Program-made: the position numbers and the translations under genes
Notes under the pieces: model-generated
What the model saw: only the letters and a program-made list of their open reading frames with translations
What the model was told of the DNA's origin: nothing
Databases searched by the model: none
Shown here: positions 23,471 to 35,040 of the stretch, piece after piece
How the letters are laid out: every line of letters begins with the position of its first letter
How positions within the stretch are numbered: position 1 is the first letter of the stretch
Source of the DNA: Mytilinidion resinicola
Lineage: Eukaryota > Ascomycota > Dothideomycetes > Mytilinidiales > Mytilinidiaceae
Assembly (NCBI RefSeq): GCF_010093595.1
Contig: NW_022985444.1
Span: forward strand, 814,654-878,653
Direction: 5' to 3'
Length of the DNA stretch: 64,000 nt

Positions 23471-23704
23471 TGTTAGGTTCGTGGCTAGAAAAGGGTTGTA
23501 TTGCTATTAATAAGGTTGTATAGAAAGGAGAAAGGCTCCGGCCACAGGCCTGCTATATAGTTAAGCGCGCGCCAGTAGAACCCCGGGCGCCGGCAGAACT
23601 CCGGGCGCCGGAAGAACCCTTGGCCCGGGATCACGTGACGTCTATATATATAATAATCCGAGGCCTTAATAACTACTAAGAGAATGCTAAGAAACGACGT
23701 AATA
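23471..23704 (-). repeat. 3' LTR of family C element (234 bp), mutated
   Basis: Starts TGTTAGGTTCGTGGCT and ends ACGACGTAATA on the plus strand. It matches 30,519-30,752, with C/T and G/A differences concentrated at CpA/TpG. Confidence 0.88.
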
Positions 23705-24079
23705 TATGCCCTTTTTTTAAAAACTAAGCTTTTATAAAAATATAAACGTAAAAAAGACTTACTATATAAACTTATATAGTAGACAGCTAATATAGGCGTA
23801 TTATAATAATATAGTAATATTCCGGTAGTTCTAAGTAGGTAGTGTCTAGTTTTTTAGTTTAATAAAATAAGTAGGTGGTTTAGGTTTCTATAGGTTATAG
23901 TAGTAGAAATTAAAAACTTTATAAAGGCAGCCTTTAATATTTTTAGATAGTTGCTAGTATCTATATAGCCTTATATTGCTAATATAGTAGACCTTATACT
24001 ATATATTATTATTTTAAATTTATAAGTTAACTATTTAGGTAACTATCTATTTTTTAATAGGCTTATTATTATTATTGCA

Positions 24080-27000
24080 TTATATTAGCTCGGGCGGTGG
24101 TGTAGGTTTAGGCCGGTCCTGGCCCTTAATTAGCTTAGAAGTATTAAGCCGGAGCAGTAATAGGTGGAAGATGTTATATATTTTAGTGTCGGACAGCAGG
24201 TCTAATTAGAAAGCTGCGCCGCGATTAATAACCTTATTAACACGGAAAGGGCCAATAAACTTATTATTAAGCGCCTTTTTAGCGCGGTCCAGCTTAATAT
24301 TCTTTATATTAAGCCAGACTATATTATTAATATATATATCTGCCGCAGTATTATAGTAGTAGTTAGCTTAGTAAGCTTATTTCTTTTAAGCCTATATAAT
24401 ACAGTTCTATAGGTAGACCTTAATATTCTTAAGGTGTTAAGTAAGGTTATTAGCTAGTTCGCGTTTAACCTCCCTGTTTTTGGAAATCTTCTTACTATTA
24501 GCTAGAGGCAGTTCCAACTCTAAGCGTGGATTATAGCCGTAATTAGCAAAAAAAGGGGACAGGCCTGTTATAGCTAAAACGTAGGTATTAGCAACTAGTT
24601 CTGCGGAGGGCAGTAAGTTATACTAGTTGTTTTATATATACTATATATAAGCCTATAGGTACTTTTTTATATTAGTATTAGCAATTTCTATCTAACTATC
24701 TATTTCTAGGTGGAAGGCGGTGGATATATTAAGTAATAATTATAACTAATAATAGAGGTGCCGCTAGAACTTAGAGGTGAATTATATACCTAAGTTACTA
24801 GTAATAGATGCTAGCAGGCCGTAGAGCCGGTATATCTATTAGAAATAGACTTCTGCAAGCTTATCTACTTCTAGTAAAGTAATAGTAAGAAAGTAATATT
24901 TTTTTAAAAGTTAATTAATTATAATAAGTATATAACAATACTTATAGCTATAATATTTGCAGATAGGCAGGTCTATAATATAGTCTATAGCAATATTACG
25001 CCAGTAATAAAGTAGGACAGGCAGAGGCCGTAGGAAACCTTACTTAGCAAAGTTAAATAGCTTAATATTATAGCAGCGTTGGCAGGCGTTAATATATATT
25101 ATAATTAATTTAGTAAACTATAGCTAGTAGTAGCTAGGTTATATATACTAAAGGTAATTGGCGTATTCTCTATACCCTGCGCTGGTATAATTATAACCTA
25201 GCTATATAATTCTAAGTTAAAGAGCGGCTAATTAAGGAACAAATAATTGTCTGGAGTTTTTATAGTATACCTATAGCCTGCTGTTTATAACTTCTAGCTT
25301 ACTTATAGATAGTTATACGCGCTTATTCCTTAGGATATTATATAGTAGTTTGCGGTTGCCGTGCTGCTTTAATACTATAATCCGATATATAAAATAAGTT
25401 AGTAAAGTATTATTAACACTGCTGCTATTATTAAAAGCAGCCTTATCTATATTATAGGCTTCCTTAATAAGTTTATAAAGGGGCTTATTATAGTTAGCTT
25501 CTATAATACCTATAGCATAGAGGTAGAGGTTTTTAGATATTTTAGTAGTAAGGTTCTTTATTTTAATTACGGTTTGCTATTAGAATAGAAAGCGTTTGTT
25601 ATTATTAGACTGCAGAAGATTTTAGCTTCGGCGTGTAAGGCTATCGGGCTTAGCCCTAAGGCGGCCGGGACGGTATATTAGGATATAATTAATTTCCGAG
25701 AGGATCTATAGCCAGCGCATTTATTACTGGTTAAGTTATTATATAGTTATAAAGTATAGCAGATTATTAGGTTCGTGGCTGGAAAAGGGTTGTATTGCTA
25801 TTAATAAGGTTGCGTGGAAAGGAAAAAGGCTCCGGCTACAGGCCTGCTATATAGTTAAGCGCGCGCCAGCAGAACCCCAGGCGCCGGCAGAACTCCGGGC
25901 GCCGGAAGAACCCTCGGCCCGGGATCACGTGACGTCCATGCACGTAATAATCCGAGGCCTTAATAACTACTAAAAGAATACTAAGGAACGACGTAATATA
26001 GATTTCGGTAATCTATTAGCACTTAAATAAGGTTTTAGTATCTATTATTCTAATACTATAGCTTCTATTCTTTAAAGGTAAAAATAATAGTAAGCAACTC
26101 TTTATTATAGATTTTATAGTTATATTCCGCCGGCGTTATTTTATATAAGTAAAAGGCAATAGGGTGCTATATACTGTTGTTATAAAGCTAGGAGAATACC
26201 TCTGCAGCTATATAGTTTAATACATCCGTTTTAATATATAATTTCCGGTTAGAATTAAAGTGTTTAAAATAAGGTGCGGTGGTAAACGCCGTTTTAAGGT
26301 TATTAAAGGCCTTCTAGCAATTTATCGTCTATTTAAAACAGATGTAACTATCTAGTCCTTTCCTAGATAAATTAGTAAGCAGCTTATATAACCGCGAGAA
26401 GCCTTATATAAAGCGTTTATAGAAGTTAGCTAAACCTAGAAAAGCCTAAATATTCTTAAAGTAAGTAGGAGTAGCCTATTTAGTAACGGCCGTGACTTTT
26501 TCTAGATCTATTTTAACGCCGTTAGTTATAATAATTAGACCTAAATATTTAATACGCTTAATAAGGAATTTATACTTATTAATATTAAGGTAAAGGCCAG
26601 CCTTATAAAGGCGGTCTAGGACTTTCTATATATAGGCAATATATTCCTCTTTAGTTCTATTAGTAAACATAAGTATATTATTTATATATACCGAATAAAA
26701 GTTGTCTAGGTACTCCTGCAGGATATTGTTAATAAATATTTAAAAGGTGCTAGGCCTGTTGCATATACTAAATTCTAGGACCTTAGATTAGAATATACTG
26801 TACCTTATAATAAAAGCAGTTTTCTATTTATTACCTAGTTTAATATATACGCGGTTAAAGGCGGAAATAATATCTAGCTTAGTATACTATTTAGCTTTAT
26901 AGAGGCGATTTAGTATCTCTTAGATAATAGGAATTAGGTATTAATTCTTTATAGTAATAGCGTTAAGGCTTTAGTAGTTAACGCAGAAGCGGTATATTTT

Positions 27001-28000
27001 ATCCGGTTTCTTAACTAGAAGAACTAGTGCATGTATAGAAGAGTTGCTATTTTTAATAAAGCCTTTACCTAGGAGTTTCTAGAGCTTATTATAAATAATA
27101 TAATTCTTTTCCTCTAAAACAGCTTAGGTCTTATACTTAGGCAGGGGAGTGTCTAGTTATAGAAGAATAGTATAGTTATAGTTTTAATAGGGTAGCAGGT
27201 TTCCTACCTTTTATTATAACTATATATTAACCTATAGATAGAAACATTTATCCAGGCGAGTATATAGCTTATTAGGTAAGTATATCTTTTATTTCTTTAT
27301 AAATTTGTTGTACTTATTAACACTAAGGGCGTATAGTTTAAGCGTGCTATCGGCCTCTAGTATACTAATAACGTGCCTAATTACAGGTGTATTAAACAGG
27401 GAGTTATTTAGTTTAGGTATAAATTCCGGTCTATAAATCTAAATAAGGTTCTTAGGCTTAGCGCGTTAAATATAGCGTTCTATAGAACTAATAAATGTTG
27501 CAAATAAAAATATAGATTAAAGCTTATTAGGCCCGGCGGCGTAGAAGGGAGCCCCTTTGCAGAAAATTTTAGCTAGCACGCTATTATAGTAGTAGTATAG
27601 ATTACAGCATTATAATTAATAGAAATAAAAGCTTTTCTTAATAAAGTTAATTTCTGGATTATAAGTTTTATGCTAATCTATTCCTAGAACTAATAGAATA
27701 TACCCTAGGTCGGCAATATAGCAGACTAGCTGCTTAGTATAAAAACCTATAGCAATATTAACAATTGCGGTATAAGTAATAGATTAAGAGAAGTTGGAAT
27801 TGTTGATATATATAAGGTAATAAGGTAAATTAAAAGGAATTTAATAAATTTTATATTTACGCGTAAATAATTAATCTATAAAAAAGGATATTATACTATT
27901 ATTAGAAAGAGAATATATATAAATAGTTTAATTACTGTCTAAGACTATAGAATAAAAAAGCAAATACTAACTACCTTCCTTTAGCTAGAGCTTTATAATA
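24080..28000 (-). pseudogene. Pol of family C element, RIP-degraded
   Basis: On the minus strand: a protease-like stretch near 27,630-27,690 (LGIDWHKTYNPEINF follows the active-site region); reverse transcriptase with NFYSVYINNILMFT near 26,655-26,700; RNase H near 26,030-26,200; integrase to the left; and an integrase C-terminal region at about 24,090-24,340 reading NIVWLNIKNIKLDRAKK, then KFIGPFRV. The nested solo LTR at 25,765 breaks it. Stops are dense. Confidence 0.8.
25765..25998 (-). repeat. Solo LTR of family C nested in a family C element
   Basis: Starts TATTAGGTTCGTGGCT and ends ACGTAATA. Flanks are CAGAT (25,760-25,764) and TAGAT (25,999-26,003), a target duplication with one C-to-T change. 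Same orientation as the host element's own LTRs. Confidence 0.85.
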
Positions 28001-30085
28001 TTATACTGGGTACAGGTAATAGCTGTAGTAGAAATATAAAGTTCCGGCTAACTTTCCTTATTTTTAATATACTCTAGTACTTCCTATAGCTAGAAAAAAG
28101 TGTTAAACTATAGAAAAAGTTCTATAGCCTGCTTTATTCTGTGCTTTTTAGGTGTTCTATAATAGGTACCCCTATATTAGCTTTTATACAGTTTCCTAGG
28201 CTTTCTTTATAGGTCTAGAAGGTTATTAGTAGAAACTAAGTTACTGTATTTAGAGGAAGTAGATAAAGAATAGAGGGTAGATAATAGGGTAGATAATAGG
28301 GTTAATAATAGGGTTAATAACAGGGTGGATTTATAATTAATTATAACGGGTTCTTAGGCGCGACTATACATAAGAACTACTTATTTTCCTAGCCGGAAAA
28401 TGTAATATCTATAGCGCGGAGAGGAAAACCGCTAGTTATCTAAATAGAAAAGTTCTAAAGGGGGCAGTTGTTATTAGTAGCGCGGTAGCTAACGTAATAG
28501 CAGTAATTGCAAGCGCTAGCTTAACGCGTCTGCTTCTTATTTTCTATAGAAAGCTTACCTATACTCTAGATATAAGCTAGCTTATTCTTAGGCTTTATAG
28601 TATACAGGCGCTGTTCTATACCTAGCGCAGCTATAATAGTATAGGTGCGCGAAGCGTTTAGAGTAGTTATAGTACCGGTAGTTATAGTAGTAGTTCCTAT
28701 TGCAGGCGTAGGTAAGTATTCTTTACAGCTATAGCTATAGCTATAAGTAGACTAAGTAGTCGCTGTAGATAAGGTGGCCTAATAAGGTTAGAAGATAAGG
28801 GTATTATATTTCTTAGATTGCTGGAAAGCAGTATCCTATATATCTAAAGTGCGAATATATTATATAAAGTTATTAAAATAGTAATAAACTACTCTATTTA
28901 CTAGCTTAGATTATAGGTGCAGTATAAAATATATTTTAAACTAGTAGATAAGCTTAAAGGGGCTTTAGTTAAGGTTGCCGGTAATATTAAGAAAATAGTT
29001 ATAAAAGGCTGTAAATAAATTATTGCCTATATAGAAAGTTTTAAGCTATATTAGGGCTTTAGCTTTAATATTATATTTATTATATCTGTTATCTAAAAAG
29101 CAGAGGGCTTCTACTTTATTATAGATAATCTATTAGCGGTAATATACCTATACGCGCTTAAATAGTCCGCTAAATAGGACGCTCTTAATATAGTTAAGCT
29201 TAAAGTTGTCCGTCTGCTCTAGAAACGCGTAACAGATCTTAGTAAGAACCTTACTGCGCTAGATAGGGTAGCTATTAGTATCCGTTCTATTAAATAGAGC
29301 TAGGTTAGGCTAGTAGTAGCTAGGCTGTAAGGAGACTAATAATAGGGGCTAGGTATATAGTAGTATATAGCTACTATAGTAGCTGCTGTCCTTATAGCAA
29401 TAATTATTATATAGAGAGGGTAAGCAACAGGCCTAGTTATTGCCGCTACTATATATATTAGCTATAGGTAGAGCGTATACGGGCTTAGTATAGTTATTAT
29501 AACTATAGTTATTAGGCCTGCTAGTAGGCTGTCCTCCGGCCCTACTATCTATCTGCTAATAGTTAATATTATTATTGCGCCGCCTATTCTTATTAAAATA
29601 AACAGGTTCTTTAGAAGTTTTAATAGTAGGCTTAGACTGTTATTATTAAAGGTTGTATATATACAACTTAGCAGCTTAGAGTTTAATATTAGTATAGTTA
29701 AGGCAGAGCTTTAAGTTCCTAATCTTCTTATTTATAGTATTAAATTTATTATAGAGGGTGTTTAAGTTCTTTTTCTATTCCTTTATACTAGCTCTATACT
29801 TATTAATATAGATAGTAGTACTCTTAACTAAAGCGCGCAGCAGCTTAAAGGCTTAGGTAGGCTTGCTATTTACTTATGCGCGGAATTCTATAGTATTCTT
29901 AAGTAACCTACCTTCTATTTATTTAATAAGATTGTTAATATTATGCAAGTTAAGGAGAAGGTTAAAAGTAATAGGGTTCTTATCGGCCTAAGAGTCGGCC
30001 GCGATAGTGTTGGATTCCTAGGTAGTAAAGGCCTTAGAGATGGCCATGTTAAGGATTTTGCTAATACGCTTGCGCCGCTTATAAA
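28000..30085 (-). pseudogene. Gag of family C element, partly RIP-degraded
   Basis: A minus-strand ATG near 30,050 opens MAISKAFTT. A Lys/Asn/Leu-rich helical region follows, including a stretch near 29,690-29,830 that looks coiled-coil. A zinc-knuckle-like ACNYCYYVSYR near 28,480-28,540 is the mutated C..C....H....C box. Stops begin within the first dozen codons. The mutation load falls sharply to the right of about 30,110. Confidence 0.65.
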
Positions 30086-30518
30086 GACAATTCTATTAAT
30101 TCTTTTCGCGTAAGGATAATTATGTGAGGTTCACCGGTGGTGTATTTTCATCCTTTTTAAAGATATCACCTTATATATCACCTTGTGTGTTAAAGAACTC
30201 CTAGTAACTAACCCCCTCTGCACCTGTTGGAATATTGGAGTAATAGGGTCGCCCACCGCCGGAGGGCGTATTGAGCTAATCGGGCATACCTGGTTGCTTG
30301 TAATAGGGCCTAGGTTTCATGCGAGTGTAGGAAATAAGTGAGTAAGTGAGTGAGAAAAGGAAACGTGTTAGTAGAGGAGGTTAGTGATTGAGTGATTGTA
30401 TGGCCGAATCTCGAAGCCAGCGGCACCAGTATAGGTGTGCGCGCGCACGGCGGTGCAGCCGTGCAAAAAGAAATCGAGGTTTCTGTGTTTCTGGGTTTCT
30501 AAGAACGACGCAACCTAG

Positions 30519-30752
30519 TGTCAGGTTCGTGGCTGGAAAAGGGTTGTATTGCTATTGACAAGGTTGCGTGGAGAGGAGAGAGGCTCCGGCCACGGGCCTG
30601 CTATATAGTTGAGCGCGCGCCAGCAGAACCCCGGGCGCCGGCAGAACTCCGGGCGCCGGAAGAACCCTCGGCCCGGGATCACGTGACGTCCATGCACGTG
30701 ATGATCCGAGGCCTCGATGACTACCAAGAGAATGCTAAGGAACGACGTGACA
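30519..30752 (-). repeat. 5' LTR of family C element (234 bp), unmutated
   Basis: Starts TGTCAGGTTCGTGGCT and ends AACGACGTGACA; this is the intact form of the copies at 23,471 and 25,765. It contains a short tandem of CCGGGCGCCGG-type units (about 30,630-30,665). The 83-codon open frame across it is part of the LTR and not a gene. Confidence 0.9.
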
Positions 30753-32505
30753 AGAGTACGCCTTTATAAATATAAACTAAGTCTTATATATTATCTCTTT
30801 ATTAACTAGTTAGTTAGAGTACTTACGCTCTTAGCAGCTCGAACTCTATACGTATATTATTTTCCCTATAGTATTATAAGATGGTTTGTATAGGAAAGGG
30901 TGCTAGTGCAATAAGTAAGACTAATAAGAAATTGTGGTGTTAAATAAGTTGTTTGCGGTTTTAATGCGCCAGGGTAGAAAAAGCTAACTTAAGCCTTTGA
31001 AGTTATAAGTAGGGTGAGTTTTAAGGCTCTAGAATGTGCAATCGTGATACAGATGATGGTGAACGAAGAACGGGAGTTCTGGGAGCGACAATCCTGCCCG
31101 TGCGCAGGCAGTGGCTCTTGCCAAGCCTCGTTCCCAGTATATCACGTGCAATGTGTCAGGGATTGAAGTTGGGCGGCATATTCCGCCGCGCTAGCTAGGC
31201 AACACACCAAAGTAACCTTTGTTGCATTCACATCTCGCAGGCTCCACCGTGCTATTATTTGATTCCTGTAGCCTCCAGGTCTTTTTTGCACTACCTTTTA
31301 GCCTTTCCCGACGCCTCCCCAAGCCGCGCAGAAACGACGCCAGCTTGCTCTCCATGGCGGTGGCGTCTGCAGCTTGTCAACGCTTCAGATTTTGAAGCAG
31401 CTGATGTACGTAGACCACCGACCCGGAATCACCACTGATGGTATTGTAGAATTATGGGACTCAGGATAAAACCGAACACTGCTTTGAACACAGCCCTGCG
31501 ACCCATGCAACCAGAATTCCGCAAAGGTGGATTGCAGAGAGCAGCAGGAGGTACACCGCTAGGAGTGATGGCAATGTTGATGTCGTAGCTACCGAAGGAC
31601 GTCAACGCCCGCGCAGAAGACGCAAAACGAATGGAGCACCGTGCTAGGAATCATCGCGCCGACGAGACTCACCTCTATCTAACAGACCCTCTTCCAGGAA
31701 ATTCCTTGGTCCTTTAACAGTTTCGAAAACGCATCTGACCTGAGGAAGCATCGATCCAATTCTGAAGTGCAAATTGGAGGGTCATTACTGTTCTCATCCA
31801 CCCATAGGTACCTGGAATCTAGCCTATCTCCTTTCTATCTCTGCAATAGTGATCGTCAGCCAGATGTGCACAAGTGCACCACTTCCCTGAGGGGGTTTCA
31901 GAGAACGTTGTTCTACAGAAACGGATGCTGTCTAGTCTGAACTTAGTACAAGGACAAGTATGAATGGAACAATTTCTTCGATTGTCGAGTTCATCAATGG
32001 GCCGATAGAGTGACTCCATTAAAATTGCCGGTGCTCGGAGTGCTGAGGCCTCCGCTGAAGCTGCGGGTGGAAATTCTATAGCTCTATATGGCTGCGGACT
32101 AACAGGTGGCAGGTTTGATGCTGCCATGCTTTGTGAGAAAAAAAAGTCGAATCGCTAGGAAAAGGATCGTACAATAACTGCTGCGATCTGCTTTTATGGG
32201 TGCAGTATCGTGATGTTCAACTGGAGTATAGGCTTGTTCAGGATGCTCGTCTTCTTGAAGCCAAGTGTAGATGAAGATAGGGAGCTCGAGTACGAAACCC
32301 ATGAGCTGTCGTCTGGTGTGTATAGTCTTGTGGAAGATCCTGACGGATGTCGCGACGCCCGCATCTGCCCTGTCTGACTTGAAGTAATAGCGTGCGTCAT
32401 GCCAATTGCCATGGTCAGCGAAGGCTCAGATGTCCATTCTGCATGGGGGTAGCTAGAGTTCATAACCGGTCTCGGGTAGGGAGGTTGCAAAATTTCCTGC
32501 CTCGC
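30753..32505. other. Left part of the unmutated islet; no gene model supported
   Basis: After a short AT-rich margin (to about 30,990) base use becomes normal and CpA/TpG reappear. Minus-strand frames at 31,819-32,127 (102 codons, Cys-rich end) and 32,194-32,490 (98 codons) are open. The second lies in the same frame as the bZIP gene, just beyond its stop. I recognise no domain in either. Confidence 0.5.
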
Positions 32506-33079
32506 TTAAGGGTTGCCTATAAACAACGGCACATGTGGGAGACCTTGGGAGGAGTTTGTGGAGAAAAGGTGACCGCCGCTCTCGTTCTTTATTTTGGGCC
32601 CGTCCACACTTGGCAAATTGCTCCTGTCTCGTTTATCCAGTTCTTGAAGCAGACATCCATTTTTCTTCAGTATATGGTTCTCTTGCTTCAGCCACTGATT
32701 TTCTTTCTTGAGCTCCATAATCAGTTTCTCAAGAGATTCAATCACGTTCTTGGCCCGCTCACGCATGGTCCGCTGAGCTTCTCTGTCCCTGGCCCGCTTG
32801 CGCTCAAGCTGGGTGGGGGTAAGACGCAAAACACTGCGACCAGGTTTCTTGGTGGACCTAATTGCTCACTTGCGGTCAGAATCGGGTGATGTATACACAT
32901 GGCTGTATTAAGCGTTATATTTACCCAGTGCTACCATTTTCTGTCGCCTCATAGACACGCCCGCCTGATAGGCTCGGCTTCATGAGTCTATCATGTTCAA
33001 ACGAATGCTCTGCGGAGATATTCAGGCCTAACGGATGCTGATTGATATACGCCGCGTGTTGGACTGTGGGATCAGACAT
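32506..33079 (-). CDS. Small bZIP transcription factor, 168 aa, two exons
   Basis: Exon 1 is 33,079-32,925 and exon 2 is 32,857-32,506. The 67-bp intron (32,858-32,924) has GTAAAT...TTAG ends and joins the frame exactly. The protein has a short N-terminal part, then a basic region at about residues 70-89 (LERKRARDREAQRTMRERAK). A leucine zipper follows, with Leu at 94, 101, 108 and 115. This is the LTPxQLERKR.. type of fungal bZIP, expected to bind DNA as a dimer in the nucleus. From memory of the family, the usual Asn of the basic region is here Arg75. Relatives usually continue into a longer C-terminal domain; this one stops at a TAA whose frame stays open for about 105 further codons to 32,194, so it may be truncated. 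It is the only recognisable gene in an unmutated islet inside the transposon mass. Confidence 0.75.
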
Positions 33080-34439
33080 GGCCAACTTCTGGCGACTGTG
33101 GAAGTTGAAGCTAGATGAGAGGGGACACCATGTCATACATCTTCGCATGCTTGTTTGGCTTTAAGATTGCCATGTGCGCACGTTCAGAGCAGCCCCTACG
33201 CTGACCGCTACAGATGACCGCTTTCGATCCAAAGGCACGACGGTGGACTTTAGTGCGCCACCTTCCAGGTCCGGGACGATGGTACCGGACATCTAGTGGG
33301 AATGCACAGAGCCTTGCAATTGTGGGTCACGCCAATTTTCCCACTTGGTAGCCCGTTCAATGGACAGGGATTCCACGGCACAGTCTGGAAGGTTCATGAA
33401 GCACATTATGACAAGGTGGCAGCTGGCGTAGGAAGGGCAAAGGATCAGTGAGGAAAGCATGAGTTGTATTGAGGTGCTAATGAGTGGCTATATAGTGAAG
33501 AGAGACCAGGGGTTGCAGGCAGCAACGGTGACAAAACAACAGGTGAACCCTGTCCAGCTGAGAAGTGAACCCTGTACAGCTGAGACGCGTAGACAGACGT
33601 GCGTAGGAGCATTCTAACTGGCTGCCACAAGGTTAGCATTGACCCGTAGGAGGGACCTACTGCAGGTGGGTCCACCCCACCTTGCGGTTTGTGCTAAGTG
33701 ATTTTGCCGTGAGGGTTGATCGATGCCGGACCCGAATCTGAGCGTGGCTTCGATGCTCTCCCCGACTGCTCTCGTTCGAGTTGACACTTGGCGTCGGGTG
33801 GGCCATTTCTGGCTCGCCGAAACTATCGCAGTGGCTTGCGTCGAGTCCTGATCATTGCAGGCGTCAGACAAAGTTTTCGTGAGGGCCGCGATGTAGGATC
33901 GAGGAAATTTTACGCTTCGTGGGACAATTAAAAGGATGCGCTCATGCTGGAGACGGTGAACTGAGAATGTTTAAGTATTGTTTTGACAAGCTTGCCAAGA
34001 TTAGCTTTCAACTAATCCTGTTTTGGTTAGGCGCATATGCATTTGCCAGTCGGTCAGGATTGAGGCCACCCCCGATACATATCCGCTTGCAAGCTTAAAA
34101 CCAGCCTTACTTTCTCTCTCGCTCGCAGAGCGTGGCCTAGCCTTTCAGTCTCAAGGGCTCGTCTGCAGAAGGTAATGTCGCTCACTCTAACTGTGCTGGC
34201 TCTGCTCACATCATCCACAGCTGAAGTAAAAGAGCCGTCCTTCTCCTCTGGAGTTCCGAGACTTACACCTCACGGCTACACGTTTACTGGTCGATACAAT
34301 CACCTTAGCCTTATGTTTTAATTGTTATAGAACCTTATAATCCTTTAGATCTATACTAGCACAGCTCCGAACGCCACTACACCCTTTTAACGTTAACTTT
34401 CACCAAGAGAGAATTGCGGAAAGAAGAACTTCCTTAGTC
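33080..34439. other. Unmutated islet right of the bZIP gene, then RIP border
   Basis: Normal base use to about 34,320, then an abrupt change to TpA-rich DNA. It includes the bZIP promoter. Overlapping minus-strand frames at 33,445-33,675 and 33,614-33,871 are open but show no domain. A GTAATG...CACAG pair (34,173-34,222) could be an intron of a gene whose remainder is lost in the mutated DNA. Confidence 0.5.
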
Positions 34440-34499
34440 CCTATATACGGGAGAACCGGTCTGGCCTCGTCACTCTTAAGAGCGATTGCGAAATAAGGC

Positions 34500-35040
34500 A
34501 GCTGCGCTTTAATTTATTGCCGCATATATAATAATCCCTATGCCGCAGTTTAAAAATATCTATATATATAACGGATTACTCTATCTTTAGACTAAATATT
34601 CGGACAGTATTTAACTTAGTATAATTAATCCCTCTTAGATAGCCGATACTATAGCAAAAGTAGATAAGATAATAAATTTAACTATACTACCTTAACTTAA
34701 CAACTTCTAGCAAGACTTAATAGGAAGTATAGATTTATTGCTTCCTATTTTTCTACTAAGTCGGATTATATATCTAGATAAGTAATCTAAGTAGCCTTAA
34801 AAGTGTTTAGATGCCTTAGAGTATACACTATATTATAACAACCTTAGCTAGTATAATATTATAGTACACCCGGAGACCTATAAAATTATAGCTATTATAG
34901 ATTAGGAATTCTATAGGTATTAGCTGGCAGAATTTAAACTTCCTCTTTAGAAAAACTCGCGGGCGGAGAATAAGGAGATGTATCGGAAATATACTTTACA
35001 GGTAGACCTTATTTTTTAGACTTGGTTTTAAATATATAAA
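34500..35040 (+). pseudogene. Second APH-type phosphotransferase, RIP-degraded (APH-2)
   Basis: A plus-strand frame from about 34,540 reads, past many stops, NGLLYLQTKYSDS, later ALEYTLYYNNLS*YNIIVHP near 34,815-34,875, then KIIAIID*EF. This corresponds to the catalytic HNDLS..N...(V)HP...IIDWEF of fungal APH kinases, with His to Tyr and Asp to Asn by RIP, followed by AEFKLPL. The family matches APH-1 at 22,754 but the sequence differs, so they are not copies of one recent duplication. The N-terminal lobe would be at 34,320-34,540 and is unreadable. The frame stays open (ignoring RIP stops) well past 35,040, but I do not recognise that part. Confidence 0.6.

Larger units (their letters stand above)
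23471..30752 (-). mobile_element. Ty3/Gypsy LTR retrotransposon, complete, minus strand (family C)
   Basis: 234-bp LTRs at 23,471-23,704 and 30,519-30,752 face the same way. A purine tract (AAAAAAAGGG on the minus strand, 23,708-23,717) beside the left LTR fixes the minus-strand orientation. A third LTR of the same family (25,765-25,998) is nested inside. The outer flanks AAAAG and AGAGT do not form a clean target duplication. Gag lies at the right and pol runs leftward. Confidence 0.85.

Noticed and set aside
30518..30769. 83-codon open frame starting MSGSWLEKGC
   Set aside because: It coincides with the 234-bp LTR of family C, and two further mutated copies of the same LTR show it is not a gene.
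32392..32889. 165-codon plus-strand open frame
   Set aside because: Antisense to the bZIP gene, which has a motif-supported frame and a working intron; the plus-strand frame shows no domain.
34175..34321. 48-residue open frame with a signal-peptide-like start (MSLTLTVLALL)
   Set aside because: The same bases read as a GTAATG...CACAG intron; no supporting promoter or homology, and the RIP border follows at once.
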